Of a DNA stretch of 22,655 nucleotides, positions 13,884-21,328 are shown piece by piece. This DNA is from an uncultured archaeon (GTDB taxonomy: Archaea > Micrarchaeota > Micrarchaeia > Micrarchaeales > CABMGC01). The translations under genes and the position numbers were made by a program. Below the pieces are notes generated by a model, which did no database searches, was not told where the DNA came from, and saw only the letters and a program-made list of their open reading frames with translations. Position 1 is the stretch's first letter; each line of letters opens with the position of its first letter. The stretch covers positions 1 through 22,655 of the forward strand of contig CABMGC010000082.1 in NCBI GenBank assembly GCA_902385515.1, in the 5' to 3' direction.

Positions 13884-15062
13884 CGCTTTCCTTATCTGCG
13901 AGCAGATTCTGCGGATGTCCCCATCGGTTAGTTGCTGGCACATCGGCAATTCAATCATGCGTCTCATCACAGAATTGGTTTTTCTGTAATCGCCCTTCGG
14001 ATCGTAGATCGCGCCGCAGTTGTTTACCGCGCTTTCCCCACCTCCCGTCTCGATCCCTTCGGAAGAAAGCCTTTTCCGCATTTTACTCACTTCGTTTGAA
14101 AGGGCAACGAACGCGTAGAAGCCGTTTTCGCCTTCGCGCATGTCTGGCAGCGCGACGTCCAGGCCTTCCAATCCCTTTGCGTATTTTCGCGCCAGGTCCA
14201 ATCTTCGCCCGTTCGCTTTTTCTATCGATTCCAGCTGGTCGAGCGCGATCCTTGCCTGGAGATGCGAGAATTTTTTCGTTTTGTCAAGGGCGAAGTGCGC
14301 CCCGGGTACGGCCTTCGCGTTTGCCCTGATCTTCCACCAAAGTATTTGCGCAGGGTAAGCGTATCCGTTCGACAGGGCCAGTTCGGCATAGTTGCGCACG
14401 AAGGAAGAAATCACCGCGAGCCCCAAATCCGCCTGTTTTGAAACCGTCCTTCTTGCCGAATCGTAGACGCCCGCGTCGTTCGTGATGAGCATCCCGCCGC
14501 CCAATGCGTTTATCGGTTTCTTGTTCTGGAAGGAGAAGAATGCGGCGTCGCCATAGCTGCCAAGGAGCCTGTTCTTGCGGTAGACGCCTTGGACGTGCGC
14601 GCAGTCCTCAATCACCCTGATTTTCTTCTGGCGCGCGATTCGCACTACCTGCTCCATCTCGCAGCCTTTTCCGAACATGTGCGTGGCAACTATCACCCTT
14701 GTCCTCGGGGTTATCTTGCGTTTCAGCTCCCCGACGTCGATGTTGAAGTCTTCGCCGCAATTGACGAATACCGGGACCTGGCCCATGCCCTTAACGATTG
14801 CCGGGAGCTCGGAAAAGGTAAGGGAAGGGAAAATTATCTCGTCGCCTTTCGAAAGCTTGAACGATCTGACTGCCAGTTCCATCGCCTGCCGTCCGCTTTC
14901 CGTGGCCAAGGCGTGCCTTGCGCGATAGAACTTCGCGAACGCCTCCTCCAACTCGGTTACGTAATCCTGCCTTTTGAATAGCACGTCAAAGACGCATCGG
15001 AGAGGGTTGAGTATCGGCGTATTGCGCTTTTTTGCAATTGTCGGCCAGATCATCCTACTCAT
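13875..15062 (-). CDS. DegT/DnrJ/EryC1/StrS family PLP aminotransferase
   Basis: 395 residues. The fold-type I sugar-aminotransferase family is shown by ALATESGRQAMELAV, DEIIFPSLTF, FVNCGEDFNID, VIVATHMFGKGCEM, EDCAHVQG with the PLP-nitrogen Asp153, and FFSFQNKKPINALGGGM with the Schiff-base Lys182 in the family position. Members usually transaminate keto sugars for cell-surface glycans or secondary metabolites. It begins within the last eight bases of the radical SAM gene and is last in the hydrogenase operon. No other sugar-nucleotide genes are nearby, so the substrate is unknown. A second ATG three codons downstream is also possible. Confidence 0.88.
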   Translation of the reverse strand: MSRMIWPTIAKKRNTPILNPLRCVFDVLFKRQDYVTELEEAFAKFYRARHALATESGRQAMELAVRSFKLSKGDEIIFPSLTFSELPAIVKGMGQVPVFVNCGEDFNIDVGELKRKITPRTRVIVATHMFGKGCEMEQVVRIARQKKIRVIEDCAHVQGVYRKNRLLGSYGDAAFFSFQNKKPINALGGGMLITNDAGVYDSARRTVSKQADLGLAVISSFVRNYAELALSNGYAYPAQILWWKIRANAKAVPGAHFALDKTKKFSHLQARIALDQLESIEKANGRRLDLARKYAKGLEGLDVALPDMREGENGFYAFVALSNEVSKMRKRLSSEGIETGGGESAVNNCGAIYDPKGDYRKTNSVMRRMIELPMCQQLTDGDIRRICSQIRKALK

Positions 15063-15885
15063 CCAATCTCAGTTTGTCCGAGGGCTCTTTTATGAGCGCC
15101 TTTTTCAGGATGTGCGCTCCCTTTAGCAGATAGAATCTGGCCACCGAGTCTGCGCCGCTGCAGGACCTGCAGAGTACGTCGCCGTCAATTCCGTACCTGT
15201 TCCTGCTTACTCTTTTGAATTCCGGCCCTTTGAGGATCTCGTCATAGGTGTCTGCAAGGAGGTTTCCTATCCTGTGCCTGAGCCCGAAGTCCATGTAACA
15301 GAGAACCGCGTCGCCGTTTGGCAGCATCGTCGGCCTCGGATTTATGAGCTGCCTGCACGTGAAAAATCCGTACCTGTGCGTCCTCTTCGCCCCTTTCACA
15401 AGTCCCGCGCGCCCGTTGCTTACGAAACGGCCGTCCATTATGCTTATGCGGTCTATCGTGAATGTTTGCAGCGCCAGGGCAAGCACTGTTTTGTACTGCT
15501 CAGTTATCCTGATTTTTGAGTTCCTTTTGTTGTCGGGGAGATGCAGCACGAACTCCGATATGTTGCATTTCGCAAGCCTTCGCACGTCGCCCTCGCTCAT
15601 CCCAACGAGCGTCGTGAAGATGCTGATCCTGCGACCCAGAGAGGAGGCAAGCTCGACCATCCGAACGCAATCCGCGTTGAGGAACGGTTCGGAAAATCCG
15701 GCGAATACCAAGGTAACGTCTTCCGGGAGACGTCGTACCACCTTGCCGAAGTCCTCGTAGCTCAGGATCCGTTTTCCTCTGTATGCGGACTTGAACGCGC
15801 CCTGAGGGCAGTAGCTGCAGCCGTTTGGGCAGCCCGCGACAGTCGTAATCTCCAAATACCTAAAACTTTGTGATGCCGTCGTCAT
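15055..15885 (-). CDS. Radical SAM protein with SPASM-like C-terminal cysteines
   Basis: 276 residues from the ATG at 15885 (a TTG at 15894 is the alternative). Cys19, Cys23 and Cys26 in CPNGCSYCPQG form the CxxxCxxC motif that holds the 4Fe-4S cluster and SAM. FAGFSEPFLN supplies the conserved Gly-Glu-type strand. The C-terminal part (FTCRQL, MLPNGDAVLCYMDF, IGNLLADTYDEILKG, DVLCRSCSG) looks like the SPASM region that binds a second cluster. SPASM proteins modify peptides or, like BtrN, sugars. It lies 12 bases after the large-subunit stop and overlaps the aminotransferase gene by eight bases. Function here is unknown. Confidence 0.87.
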   Translation of the reverse strand: MTTASQSFRYLEITTVAGCPNGCSYCPQGAFKSAYRGKRILSYEDFGKVVRRLPEDVTLVFAGFSEPFLNADCVRMVELASSLGRRISIFTTLVGMSEGDVRRLAKCNISEFVLHLPDNKRNSKIRITEQYKTVLALALQTFTIDRISIMDGRFVSNGRAGLVKGAKRTHRYGFFTCRQLINPRPTMLPNGDAVLCYMDFGLRHRIGNLLADTYDEILKGPEFKRVSRNRYGIDGDVLCRSCSGADSVARFYLLKGAHILKKALIKEPSDKLRLDE

Positions 15886-15897
15886 TACCCGCAATTA

Positions 15898-17193
15898 TTA
15901 GATCCCGTGCCAGTTTATCCTGAGGAAGTGGCTTGCGCAGCTCATGCAGGGGTCGTAGGCCCTTATCATCTTCTCGATCTCGTGCTCGATTGCGTGCTTG
16001 TCTTTGCCGATGTTCTGCTCGACCGTGTCCCGCACGGTCCTCTCCATGCATATCTGGTTCTGCTGCGTCGGCACGATTATGCTGCCGTACTGCACCTTCC
16101 CCGTCTTGTCTATCGAGACCATGTAGTAGAGCGTGCCTCTCGGTGCCTCTATGACGCCGACGCCGTTTCCCTCCTTCACCACCGGCGCGGGCACGGTCTC
16201 TGGGGCGAAAGCGTTCGATTCCAATATCTCGATCGAGTGGTCTATGGAGTGGAGCAGCTCTATTGATTGCGCGAGATTGTTGCGGTATATGTTCTTCGAA
16301 GGGAAGGCGGCGATGTACTTGGCCATGTCCCTTCTGGTGTCCCTGTGCAAATTCTCCTTGTTCAGGTTCATCCTGGCCAGCGCGCCCACCATGAATTCCC
16401 TGCCCTCGAACGAGTAGCCCGTCGCTTCCGAATAGGGTATGACCACCTTGTCCAAAAAGTCCTTGTACCTGTTCTCGTCTATGTCTGCCCCTCGGGTGTC
16501 CCTTATCCTTCCCGGGTCCACGAAAGAGTAGTCGCTAGTTACGAGCGATACGAAGTCCGTGTCCCTCTCGAGCTTGAAGTCAGAAGCGTAGAATATCTCC
16601 GTGAAATCTATGACGTAGTCCCTGACTGACTTCAGCTCATCTATCGTTTTCCTTATCTCGGCAGCGTCGGGCACCTTGGAGAACCTCCCGACCTCGGCAT
16701 ATGTCATGTGGACCGCCCTGCCCGCGATGACCTTGGACATGTTGTTGCCCGCGGCCTTTATTGCAAACGCCTTCCTTATCAGGTCGTTCTGCGACTCGTC
16801 GAAGTCGAGCACGGAGTCCTTGCCCATGTAATCCGGAAGGCTGAACAGGTACAGGTGCAGCGCGTGGTCGCGTATGAACATGCTGTAGACAGCCAGCTTC
16901 CTAAGGAGCATGGTCTGGTCCGATATGGCGTACTTTATCGCATTCTCGACCGCCTCCGAACATGCGGTGAAATGGGCTATGCTGCACGTGCCGCAGATCC
17001 TGGACGTCTGTACTGGCAGCGAGAGCGCCATCTTCCCGCGGATGGCCTGCGTATAGAACCTCTTGCTTTCGGTTATCTTGAGGGTCACTTCCTTGACCTT
17101 CTTGTCCTTGATCCTGATGTCGAGGCTCCCGTGACCCTCGATCTTGCTTATGTTCTCGAGCGTGATGATCTCTTCGTCGTCGTCTTTATGCAT
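15898..17193 (-). CDS. NiFe hydrogenase large subunit
   Basis: 431 residues carrying the NiFe active site. Both ligand motifs are intact: RICGTCSIAH (Cys67 and Cys70) and DPCMSCASH (Cys416, Cys419, then His422). ISKIEGHG near the N-terminus (Glu19) is also conserved. The overall short length and motif wording point to a group 3-like cytoplasmic enzyme (sulfhydrogenase alpha or MvhA relatives). Nine residues (FLRINWHGI) follow His422, the tail expected to be removed by the maturation protease. The ATG overlaps the small-subunit stop by eight bases. No beta or gamma electron-transfer subunits are nearby, so the electron partner is unknown. Confidence 0.92.
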   Translation of the reverse strand: MHKDDDEEIITLENISKIEGHGSLDIRIKDKKVKEVTLKITESKRFYTQAIRGKMALSLPVQTSRICGTCSIAHFTACSEAVENAIKYAISDQTMLLRKLAVYSMFIRDHALHLYLFSLPDYMGKDSVLDFDESQNDLIRKAFAIKAAGNNMSKVIAGRAVHMTYAEVGRFSKVPDAAEIRKTIDELKSVRDYVIDFTEIFYASDFKLERDTDFVSLVTSDYSFVDPGRIRDTRGADIDENRYKDFLDKVVIPYSEATGYSFEGREFMVGALARMNLNKENLHRDTRRDMAKYIAAFPSKNIYRNNLAQSIELLHSIDHSIEILESNAFAPETVPAPVVKEGNGVGVIEAPRGTLYYMVSIDKTGKVQYGSIIVPTQQNQICMERTVRDTVEQNIGKDKHAIEHEIEKMIRAYDPCMSCASHFLRINWHGI

Positions 17194-17674
17194 CCACTAC
17201 ACCGAATTGTTTCAGGTACTTGTCCAGCGTCCTAAGGAATGCCGCCTCGTCCATCGGGCACCCCTCGACCTGGTCGTCGACCTTGACTATCTCCTTTAGG
17301 GAGCGGACCTTGTCGGTCTGCCTGAATCTCTTGACAAGGAAGTCTATCTCCTTCTTCGTCTCCTGGTCGAAGGTGTTCCTCTGGCCCGCTGGCATGGCAA
17401 CGCATGCGCAAGAGCCTATGGCAACCAGCACTTTGGAGTTGTTCCTTATCTCGATTAGCTTCTTCGCGTCGCTTTCGGTGGTTATCGCGCCCTCGACGAA
17501 GGCCACGTCGAGCTCCGCCATGTCGTTTATCTTCCTTAGGACCCTGGCGTGCCTGATGTCGAGAAGGTCCTTCCACTTGAAGTAGTTCTCGTTCATCATC
17601 TCCACCCAGACTATCGTGCTGTCCTCGCAGCAGGTGAATGAGAACCATCCTATCCTTAGCTTTTTGCCGGCCAC
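17186..17674 (-). CDS. NiFe hydrogenase small subunit (delta-like)
   Basis: 162 residues; the smallest type of small subunit, with room for only the proximal 4Fe-4S cluster. Seen: GWFSFTCCEDS (Cys15, Cys16), DVAFVEGAITTESDAKKL, VLVAIGSCACVAMPAGQ, and EGCPMDE near the C-terminus. The usual CxxC at the N-terminus is replaced by an adjacent Cys pair; I believe this CCED form occurs in related archaeal and bacterial candidate-phylum proteins, but could not check. The start is GTG, chosen because the TATA box (17690-17703) fits a leaderless mRNA and no ATG is near. First gene of the operon small-large-radical SAM-aminotransferase. Confidence 0.88.
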   Translation of the reverse strand: MAGKKLRIGWFSFTCCEDSTIVWVEMMNENYFKWKDLLDIRHARVLRKINDMAELDVAFVEGAITTESDAKKLIEIRNNSKVLVAIGSCACVAMPAGQRNTFDQETKKEIDFLVKRFRQTDKVRSLKEIVKVDDQVEGCPMDEAAFLRTLDKYLKQFGVVDA

Positions 17675-17689
17675 GGTAGAACTCCGCTT

Positions 17690-17703
17690 TACCTAATTAT
17701 AAA
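17690..17703 (-). promoter_or_regulatory. TATA box of the hydrogenase operon
   Basis: On the minus strand GCTTTATAATTAGG is centred about 25 bases before the GTG start at 17674. A GC-rich CGGCCGCCG element lies about 20 bases further upstream. Confidence 0.55.
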
Positions 17704-17764
17704 GCTTTCGAGGTCATCGGCCGCCGCCGGCCGGCCCGCGCAGAGCCGCCAACCAGATGCCTGA

Positions 17765-18553
17765 TCAGCGGATGTCTAGCTTGATTCCTCCGACGGGCTT
17801 GGCCAGCCAGTTGTAGAGCAGCCCCACGACCCCCGCGCCTATCAGCCCGGCAACGAGGTTCGATATCGGGGCAGTCACGAGGCTTGCCGCGTTAAACGAA
17901 AGAACGCCGGACACAAGGCCCCAAATCAGGCCCGAGGCCCCGGATATCTTCATGTACGAAACCACCTCGACGCTCCTGAGCTCCCCCTTTGCTATGTTGA
18001 GTTTCACCCCGCCGATGGCGGAGGCGAGCACGTTGTAGACGAACGCCTCCAGTATGCCTCCCACGAAGAACAGCAGCCCGCATACCACAGGAACGGCGAT
18101 GATCATTATCGGCCAGGCGACTGAGCTGGCCATGGGCACCATGGACGAGATGAGCGGCCCGACAAAGAACGCTATTATGACCCCGGCTACGAACCCGATT
18201 ATCACTCCGGCAACGCCGAGCACCTTTCCTAGCGAGAGCTCCCCTATGTGGTTAAGCCTGCCTCCCTTGAGGTCTATTTCGACGTATCCAATTCTCGGGG
18301 TTATCACGTTGTAAAGGAACGCCTCTATCGCCGCGCATATGAACGACAGCACGCACACGACGACGGGGACAACTATCAGAAGGCCCAGGCCGATCGCAGG
18401 CAGGTACCGCCCTACCGGCGTCGACGCCAGGAAGGGCGACAACGCGCTGCCGACCGCGAAAATTATGACCGCGTAGATCAGACCTAGCACTATTCCCATC
18501 GCGGCCGAGATCTTGGCCGCGGAAAGCACGCCGACACTTTTGAGCTGAACCAT
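17765..18553 (-). CDS. Membrane protein made of three tandem repeats, function unknown
   Basis: 262 residues, mostly hydrophobic. Three copies of one unit can be aligned: each opens with an amphipathic strand and a KI/KV-x-G-x-x-G-x-I-x-G motif (VLSAAKISAAMGIVLGLIY; LSLGKVLGVAGVIIGFVAG; VVSYMKISGASGLIWGLVSG) and closes with a YN motif and an IG/VG-x-(I/V)-x-(I/L)-(D/N) strand (FLYNVITPRIGYVEIDL; FVYNVLASAIGGVKLNI; LLYNWLAKPVGGIKLDI). Each unit has about two membrane helices, so roughly six in all. The general look is of the DUF3566 transmembrane type, but I am not sure. A TATA-like TATTAAAAT (18579-18588) lies about 30 bases before the ATG. Confidence 0.78.
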   Translation of the reverse strand: MVQLKSVGVLSAAKISAAMGIVLGLIYAVIIFAVGSALSPFLASTPVGRYLPAIGLGLLIVVPVVVCVLSFICAAIEAFLYNVITPRIGYVEIDLKGGRLNHIGELSLGKVLGVAGVIIGFVAGVIIAFFVGPLISSMVPMASSVAWPIMIIAVPVVCGLLFFVGGILEAFVYNVLASAIGGVKLNIAKGELRSVEVVSYMKISGASGLIWGLVSGVLSFNAASLVTAPISNLVAGLIGAGVVGLLYNWLAKPVGGIKLDIR

Positions 18554-18673
18554 ATCATCGGGCTAAGTGGGATGCGACAGTATTAAAATGTTGCTGCGGC
18601 CGCCGCCGCGCATTCCGGGCCGGGCCTTGCAAATAATAATTTTCGCGTGCAATGATGCGTAGAGCGCGATAGG

Positions 18674-19270
18674 ATGGGGAAGGAGAGCGAAATAGAGATA
18701 CTTGACATAGACAAAGCAGAGGTCACAAGGAGGCTCGCGGAGCTTAGGGCCAGGCATGAGGGAGTCCACCGCTTCAGGCGCATCGAGTTCCTGCTCGGCG
18801 GCGATTCGAACGGGGCGCACTCGTGGGGAAGGGTGCGCACCAATGGGAAGGAGACGACGATAACCGTCAAGGAGATGTCCGGCCGCGGCGGGTTTTCGTC
18901 GATGAAGGAGTTCGAGGTCACGGCGGACGATTTCAGCGAGGCGGTCCGCATAATGTCGAGGCTTATCGATCCGAAGGCCATGCTGTACTTCGAGAACGAG
19001 CGCGACGCCTACTGGCTCGGCGACGCCTACGTCACTATAGACAAGTGGCCAGAGATACCCGCCTACCTTGAGATAGAGGCTCCGTCGATGGCCTCCGTGA
19101 AGAAGGCCCGCGCGCTCCTTGGCGTGAAGGGGAAATTCGTCGGCAACGCCAACATCCACAAGATATACGAGTCCTACGGCCTCGACTTCAGGAAGGTGAT
19201 GGCGAAGAACGGGCCGAAGCTCGCAAAGCTTGCGGGCAGCAAGCTCACAACTTCCAAGCGCTCACAATAG
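18674..19270 (+). CDS. CYTH domain protein (CyaB / thiamine-triphosphatase-like)
   Basis: 198 residues forming one CYTH triphosphate-tunnel domain plus a basic tail. Typical parts are seen: an N-terminal acidic strand (ESEIEILDID), HSWGRVRTNGKETTITVKEM, SSMKEFEVTADDFSEAVRIM, and YVTIDKWPEIPAYLEIEAPS. The defining E-x-E-x-K motif reads E4-x-E6-x-E8, with Glu in place of Lys, so metal and phosphate binding may be altered. Family members include class IV adenylate cyclase, thiamine triphosphatase and inorganic triphosphatase; many archaeal ones are of unknown substrate. An A/T-rich box (AAATAATAATTTT, about 18630-18642) precedes it. Its end overlaps the convergent PRTase gene by nine bases. Confidence 0.85.
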   Translation: MGKESEIEILDIDKAEVTRRLAELRARHEGVHRFRRIEFLLGGDSNGAHSWGRVRTNGKETTITVKEMSGRGGFSSMKEFEVTADDFSEAVRIMSRLIDPKAMLYFENERDAYWLGDAYVTIDKWPEIPAYLEIEAPSMASVKKARALLGVKGKFVGNANIHKIYESYGLDFRKVMAKNGPKLAKLAGSKLTTSKRSQ

Positions 19271-19852
19271 CTCGTCGCGCGTAAGGATGTACTTGGCGCA
19301 GGGTATGTTGCAATCGAGCCTTATGTCCGCGTCGTTTCCTCTCTTCACTACGACGATTGCGCAGGCTATATCTGGCATCGGCCTGCCGAGCGCCTTCATC
19401 TCCCTTAGGAGCGTCCTGTTCATCTCGTTTATGCTGCCGCCGCTCGTCAGGACGTCGTCGACGTACGCGACGCGGTTCAGGCCGTCCGGGTCGTCCTGCT
19501 CGTAGCCGTCCAGCAGGCCGGGCCTGCCATGGCCTTTAGGTTCGCTCCTGACTAGCGTTAGGCGCATCCCTGCCCTGTCCGCAAGGATGGATGCCGGGCT
19601 TATCCCTCCGTGTCCGGCGGCGACGAGCCAGCCGACGTTCTCTCCCTCAAGGGCCGCCTGCAGCGCGTCGGCTATCAGCCTCCGCTCGGCGGGGAATCCG
19701 TAGGCCCTTTTCACGTCGACGTAATCGGGCAGCGTGCCGCCGGAAGCCCCCTTCGTGCTCTCCCTTATGACGATCCCCTCGAGCGGCCTTAGGCAGGCTA
19801 TGAGCTGCCTTCTCTGGCATTCGGGGATTTGCGCCTTAGAAACGCGATCCAT
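19262..19852 (-). CDS. Orotate phosphoribosyltransferase-like protein
   Basis: 196 residues from the ATG at 19852; a second in-frame ATG at 19861 is the alternative, but the GAGG site is only one base from that one. Type I PRTase features: DYVDVKRAYGFPAERRLIAD, VRSEPKGHGRPG (the catalytic loop of OPRTases normally reads RKE-x-K-x-HG), and the PRPP-binding loop VAYVDDVLTSGGSI. Orotate phosphoribosyltransferase (pyrE) makes OMP in pyrimidine synthesis. The order and motifs favour OPRT, but the Lys-to-Ser change in RKE and the unusual neighbour leave room for another base. It starts 23 bases after the stop of the TrpF-like gene and is in the same operon. Confidence 0.8.
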   Translation of the reverse strand: MDRVSKAQIPECQRRQLIACLRPLEGIVIRESTKGASGGTLPDYVDVKRAYGFPAERRLIADALQAALEGENVGWLVAAGHGGISPASILADRAGMRLTLVRSEPKGHGRPGLLDGYEQDDPDGLNRVAYVDDVLTSGGSINEMNRTLLREMKALGRPMPDIACAIVVVKRGNDADIRLDCNIPCAKYILTRDELL

Positions 19853-19875
19853 AATAACCATGCCTCAAATTCCGA

Positions 19876-20724
19876 TTATCTCTGCTTGGCAAAGTCCGAG
19901 CCGCGCCACGAGTCCTGCAGAAGCCCCTTGGCGGCTCCGCCGATGTACGACCTGACCCTCCTCGCGTTGAGCACGTCGTTTCCGTACCCCTCCCCCGCCC
20001 TGTCCCTGAGGGCGCCCTCGGCGTCGATGGAGAAATTCTGAGTAGCGCCGTACTTCTTCCGAAGTATCAGCGTGAGGTCGTCCAGCCTGCTCTTGACGTT
20101 GCTCCCGTCGAGCCCGCCAGCGACCCCTATCCTGGCCGCGACGCCATTGCCTTTCAGCTCCATGAAGACCTTTGCCATCTGCAGCGGATCGAACTGTATG
20201 GCGTTGCCTCCCGACGGGTCGATGAGCACGTAATCGGCCATGGGATAATCCTGGGAGACCCTAAGGGCTGCCTGCTCGATCCCCGCATCCATCATCCTCC
20301 TGGACAGCTGCACTATGACCTTGAGCTCCGGGTACTGCTTCTTGACGGCGCCTATCTCCCTTGGGTCGGGACACACTATGTTGAACTGGACGCCCTGGCA
20401 CAGATTGCGCTCGTATATGCCCTCCTGCGCGAGCAGGGTTTCCATCTGCTTCGAAAGGAAGCTAGCGTCGCTAGTGCTGTAGTGGACGGTGGTGAACATC
20501 TCCCTCTTTGCAGAAGCCTCCAGCAGGCCAGGCAGGTCTTTCAGCGAAGGGTACCTGAGGTTCCTCGTCCCGCCCCCGCGCAGGGTAGAGTCCGATACGA
20601 GGAAACCCGCCATTGGCACGTGGTCGGCTTGAAGGCTAAAACCGTGCTCGTGGAAGGCAGCACTAACTTGGACAACCTCTGTCTTGGAGGTCAAACCCGT
20701 GACTCCTACGTATGATTTTTCCAT
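19876..20724 (-). CDS. TrpF-like TIM-barrel protein, substrate unknown
   Basis: 282 residues from the ATG at 20724. Segments follow phosphoribosylanthranilate isomerase: KSYVGVTGLTSKTE at the first strand, VQFNIVCPDP, VLIDPSGGNAIQFDP (compare the LLDS-GG-G-x-x-FDW strand), ARIGVAGGLDGSNV (compare LAGGL-x-x-xNV), and NFSIDAEGALRDR near the end. It is about 70 residues longer than ordinary TrpF, and the catalytic Cys and Asp of TrpF are not obvious, so tryptophan synthesis is doubtful. The partner gene is a PRTase, which suggests a phosphoribosyl substrate. The TATA box (TTAAATA, centre about 20762, minus strand) puts the start site near 20736; the ATG at 20739 is a second candidate and longer frames are unlikely. 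Confidence 0.7.
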   Translation of the reverse strand: MEKSYVGVTGLTSKTEVVQVSAAFHEHGFSLQADHVPMAGFLVSDSTLRGGGTRNLRYPSLKDLPGLLEASAKREMFTTVHYSTSDASFLSKQMETLLAQEGIYERNLCQGVQFNIVCPDPREIGAVKKQYPELKVIVQLSRRMMDAGIEQAALRVSQDYPMADYVLIDPSGGNAIQFDPLQMAKVFMELKGNGVAARIGVAGGLDGSNVKSRLDDLTLILRKKYGATQNFSIDAEGALRDRAGEGYGNDVLNARRVRSYIGGAAKGLLQDSWRGSDFAKQR

Positions 20725-20807
20725 ATGATCAACTGGCATATGCCTTGCGCACCGGAAATATTTAAGCCTCATCCTCCAGGGCATGCCGGCGTCAACGATC
20801 CCTTCCT

Positions 20808-20817
20808 GGCGGCCGCC
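20808..20817. repeat. GC-rich palindrome GGCGGCCGCC
   Basis: A perfect 10-bp palindrome about 50 bases upstream of the TATA box of the TrpF-like gene, part of a GC-rich patch (20805-20829). It contains CGGCCGCCG, also found upstream of two other minus-strand promoters (17718 and 18597). Confidence 0.4.
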
Positions 20818-20924
20818 GGGCCCCGCCAAAACCGGCTGTCGTCGCGTTTCATGGATATTCCATTATTCACAATTAGATACCGATGTACAAGATAGTAACG
20901 GAATTTCCTATTCTTTCCCCTAAC

Positions 20925-20935
20925 CCTATATAAAC
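20925..20935 (+). promoter_or_regulatory. TATA box of the small membrane protein
   Basis: CCTATATAAAC predicts a start near 20957 and a leader of about 30 bases that holds an AAAGGTGA ribosome site. This is one of the few leadered genes in the window. Confidence 0.5.
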
Positions 20936-20986
20936 TTAAGTATTAGGCTATCTCGGGAATGCAGAATTTATGAAAAGGTGACAATG

Positions 20987-21310
20987 ATGCAGTATGGAGA
21001 ATTCGTGAAGATACAGCGCATTAAGAAAATGCTGGATATCATAGCCTACGGCTCCGTCGCGCTGGACATGGGCATAGCCATAGTCACGCTGATATCCTTC
21101 CACGCGAACATCAGCCAGCTAAGCGACATAGAGTACTTCCTCAACGTCTCGCTCACCGTGGAGGTGATAGTGGTGCTGGTGCTGATGTGCACGATGATGC
21201 TTCTGTACAAGTACCAGAAGATCATATACGACCTAGCTACTGTCAGCAAAGCCATAACCGGCAGAAAGGGCAAGAAAGGAACCCACAAGCAAAATGTGCT
21301 TGCGATCTGA
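20987..21310 (+). CDS. Small membrane protein with two predicted helices, unknown
   Basis: 107 residues. After a charged N-terminus (EFVKIQRIKKML) come two hydrophobic stretches, IIAYGSVALDMGIAIVTLIS and FLNVSLTVEVIVVLVLMCTM, and a strongly basic tail (RKGKKGTHKQ). Two helices with both ends probably cytoplasmic, by the positive-inside rule. The start is chosen among GTG 20978, ATG 20984 and ATG 20987 because GGTGA lies five bases before the last one. I do not recognise a family. An inverted repeat follows the gene at 21329-21354. Confidence 0.65.
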   Translation: MQYGEFVKIQRIKKMLDIIAYGSVALDMGIAIVTLISFHANISQLSDIEYFLNVSLTVEVIVVLVLMCTMMLLYKYQKIIYDLATVSKAITGRKGKKGTHKQNVLAI

Positions 21311-21328
21311 CCTACCTGTCGCCGCAGT

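Noticed and set aside
20740..20829. N-terminal extension of the TrpF-like protein
   Set aside because: It passes through the TATA box and has no family resemblance.
20851..20863. ATGGA-TAT-TCCAT inverted repeat
   Set aside because: Only five-base arms; expected by chance in this amount of sequence and not placed over a promoter.
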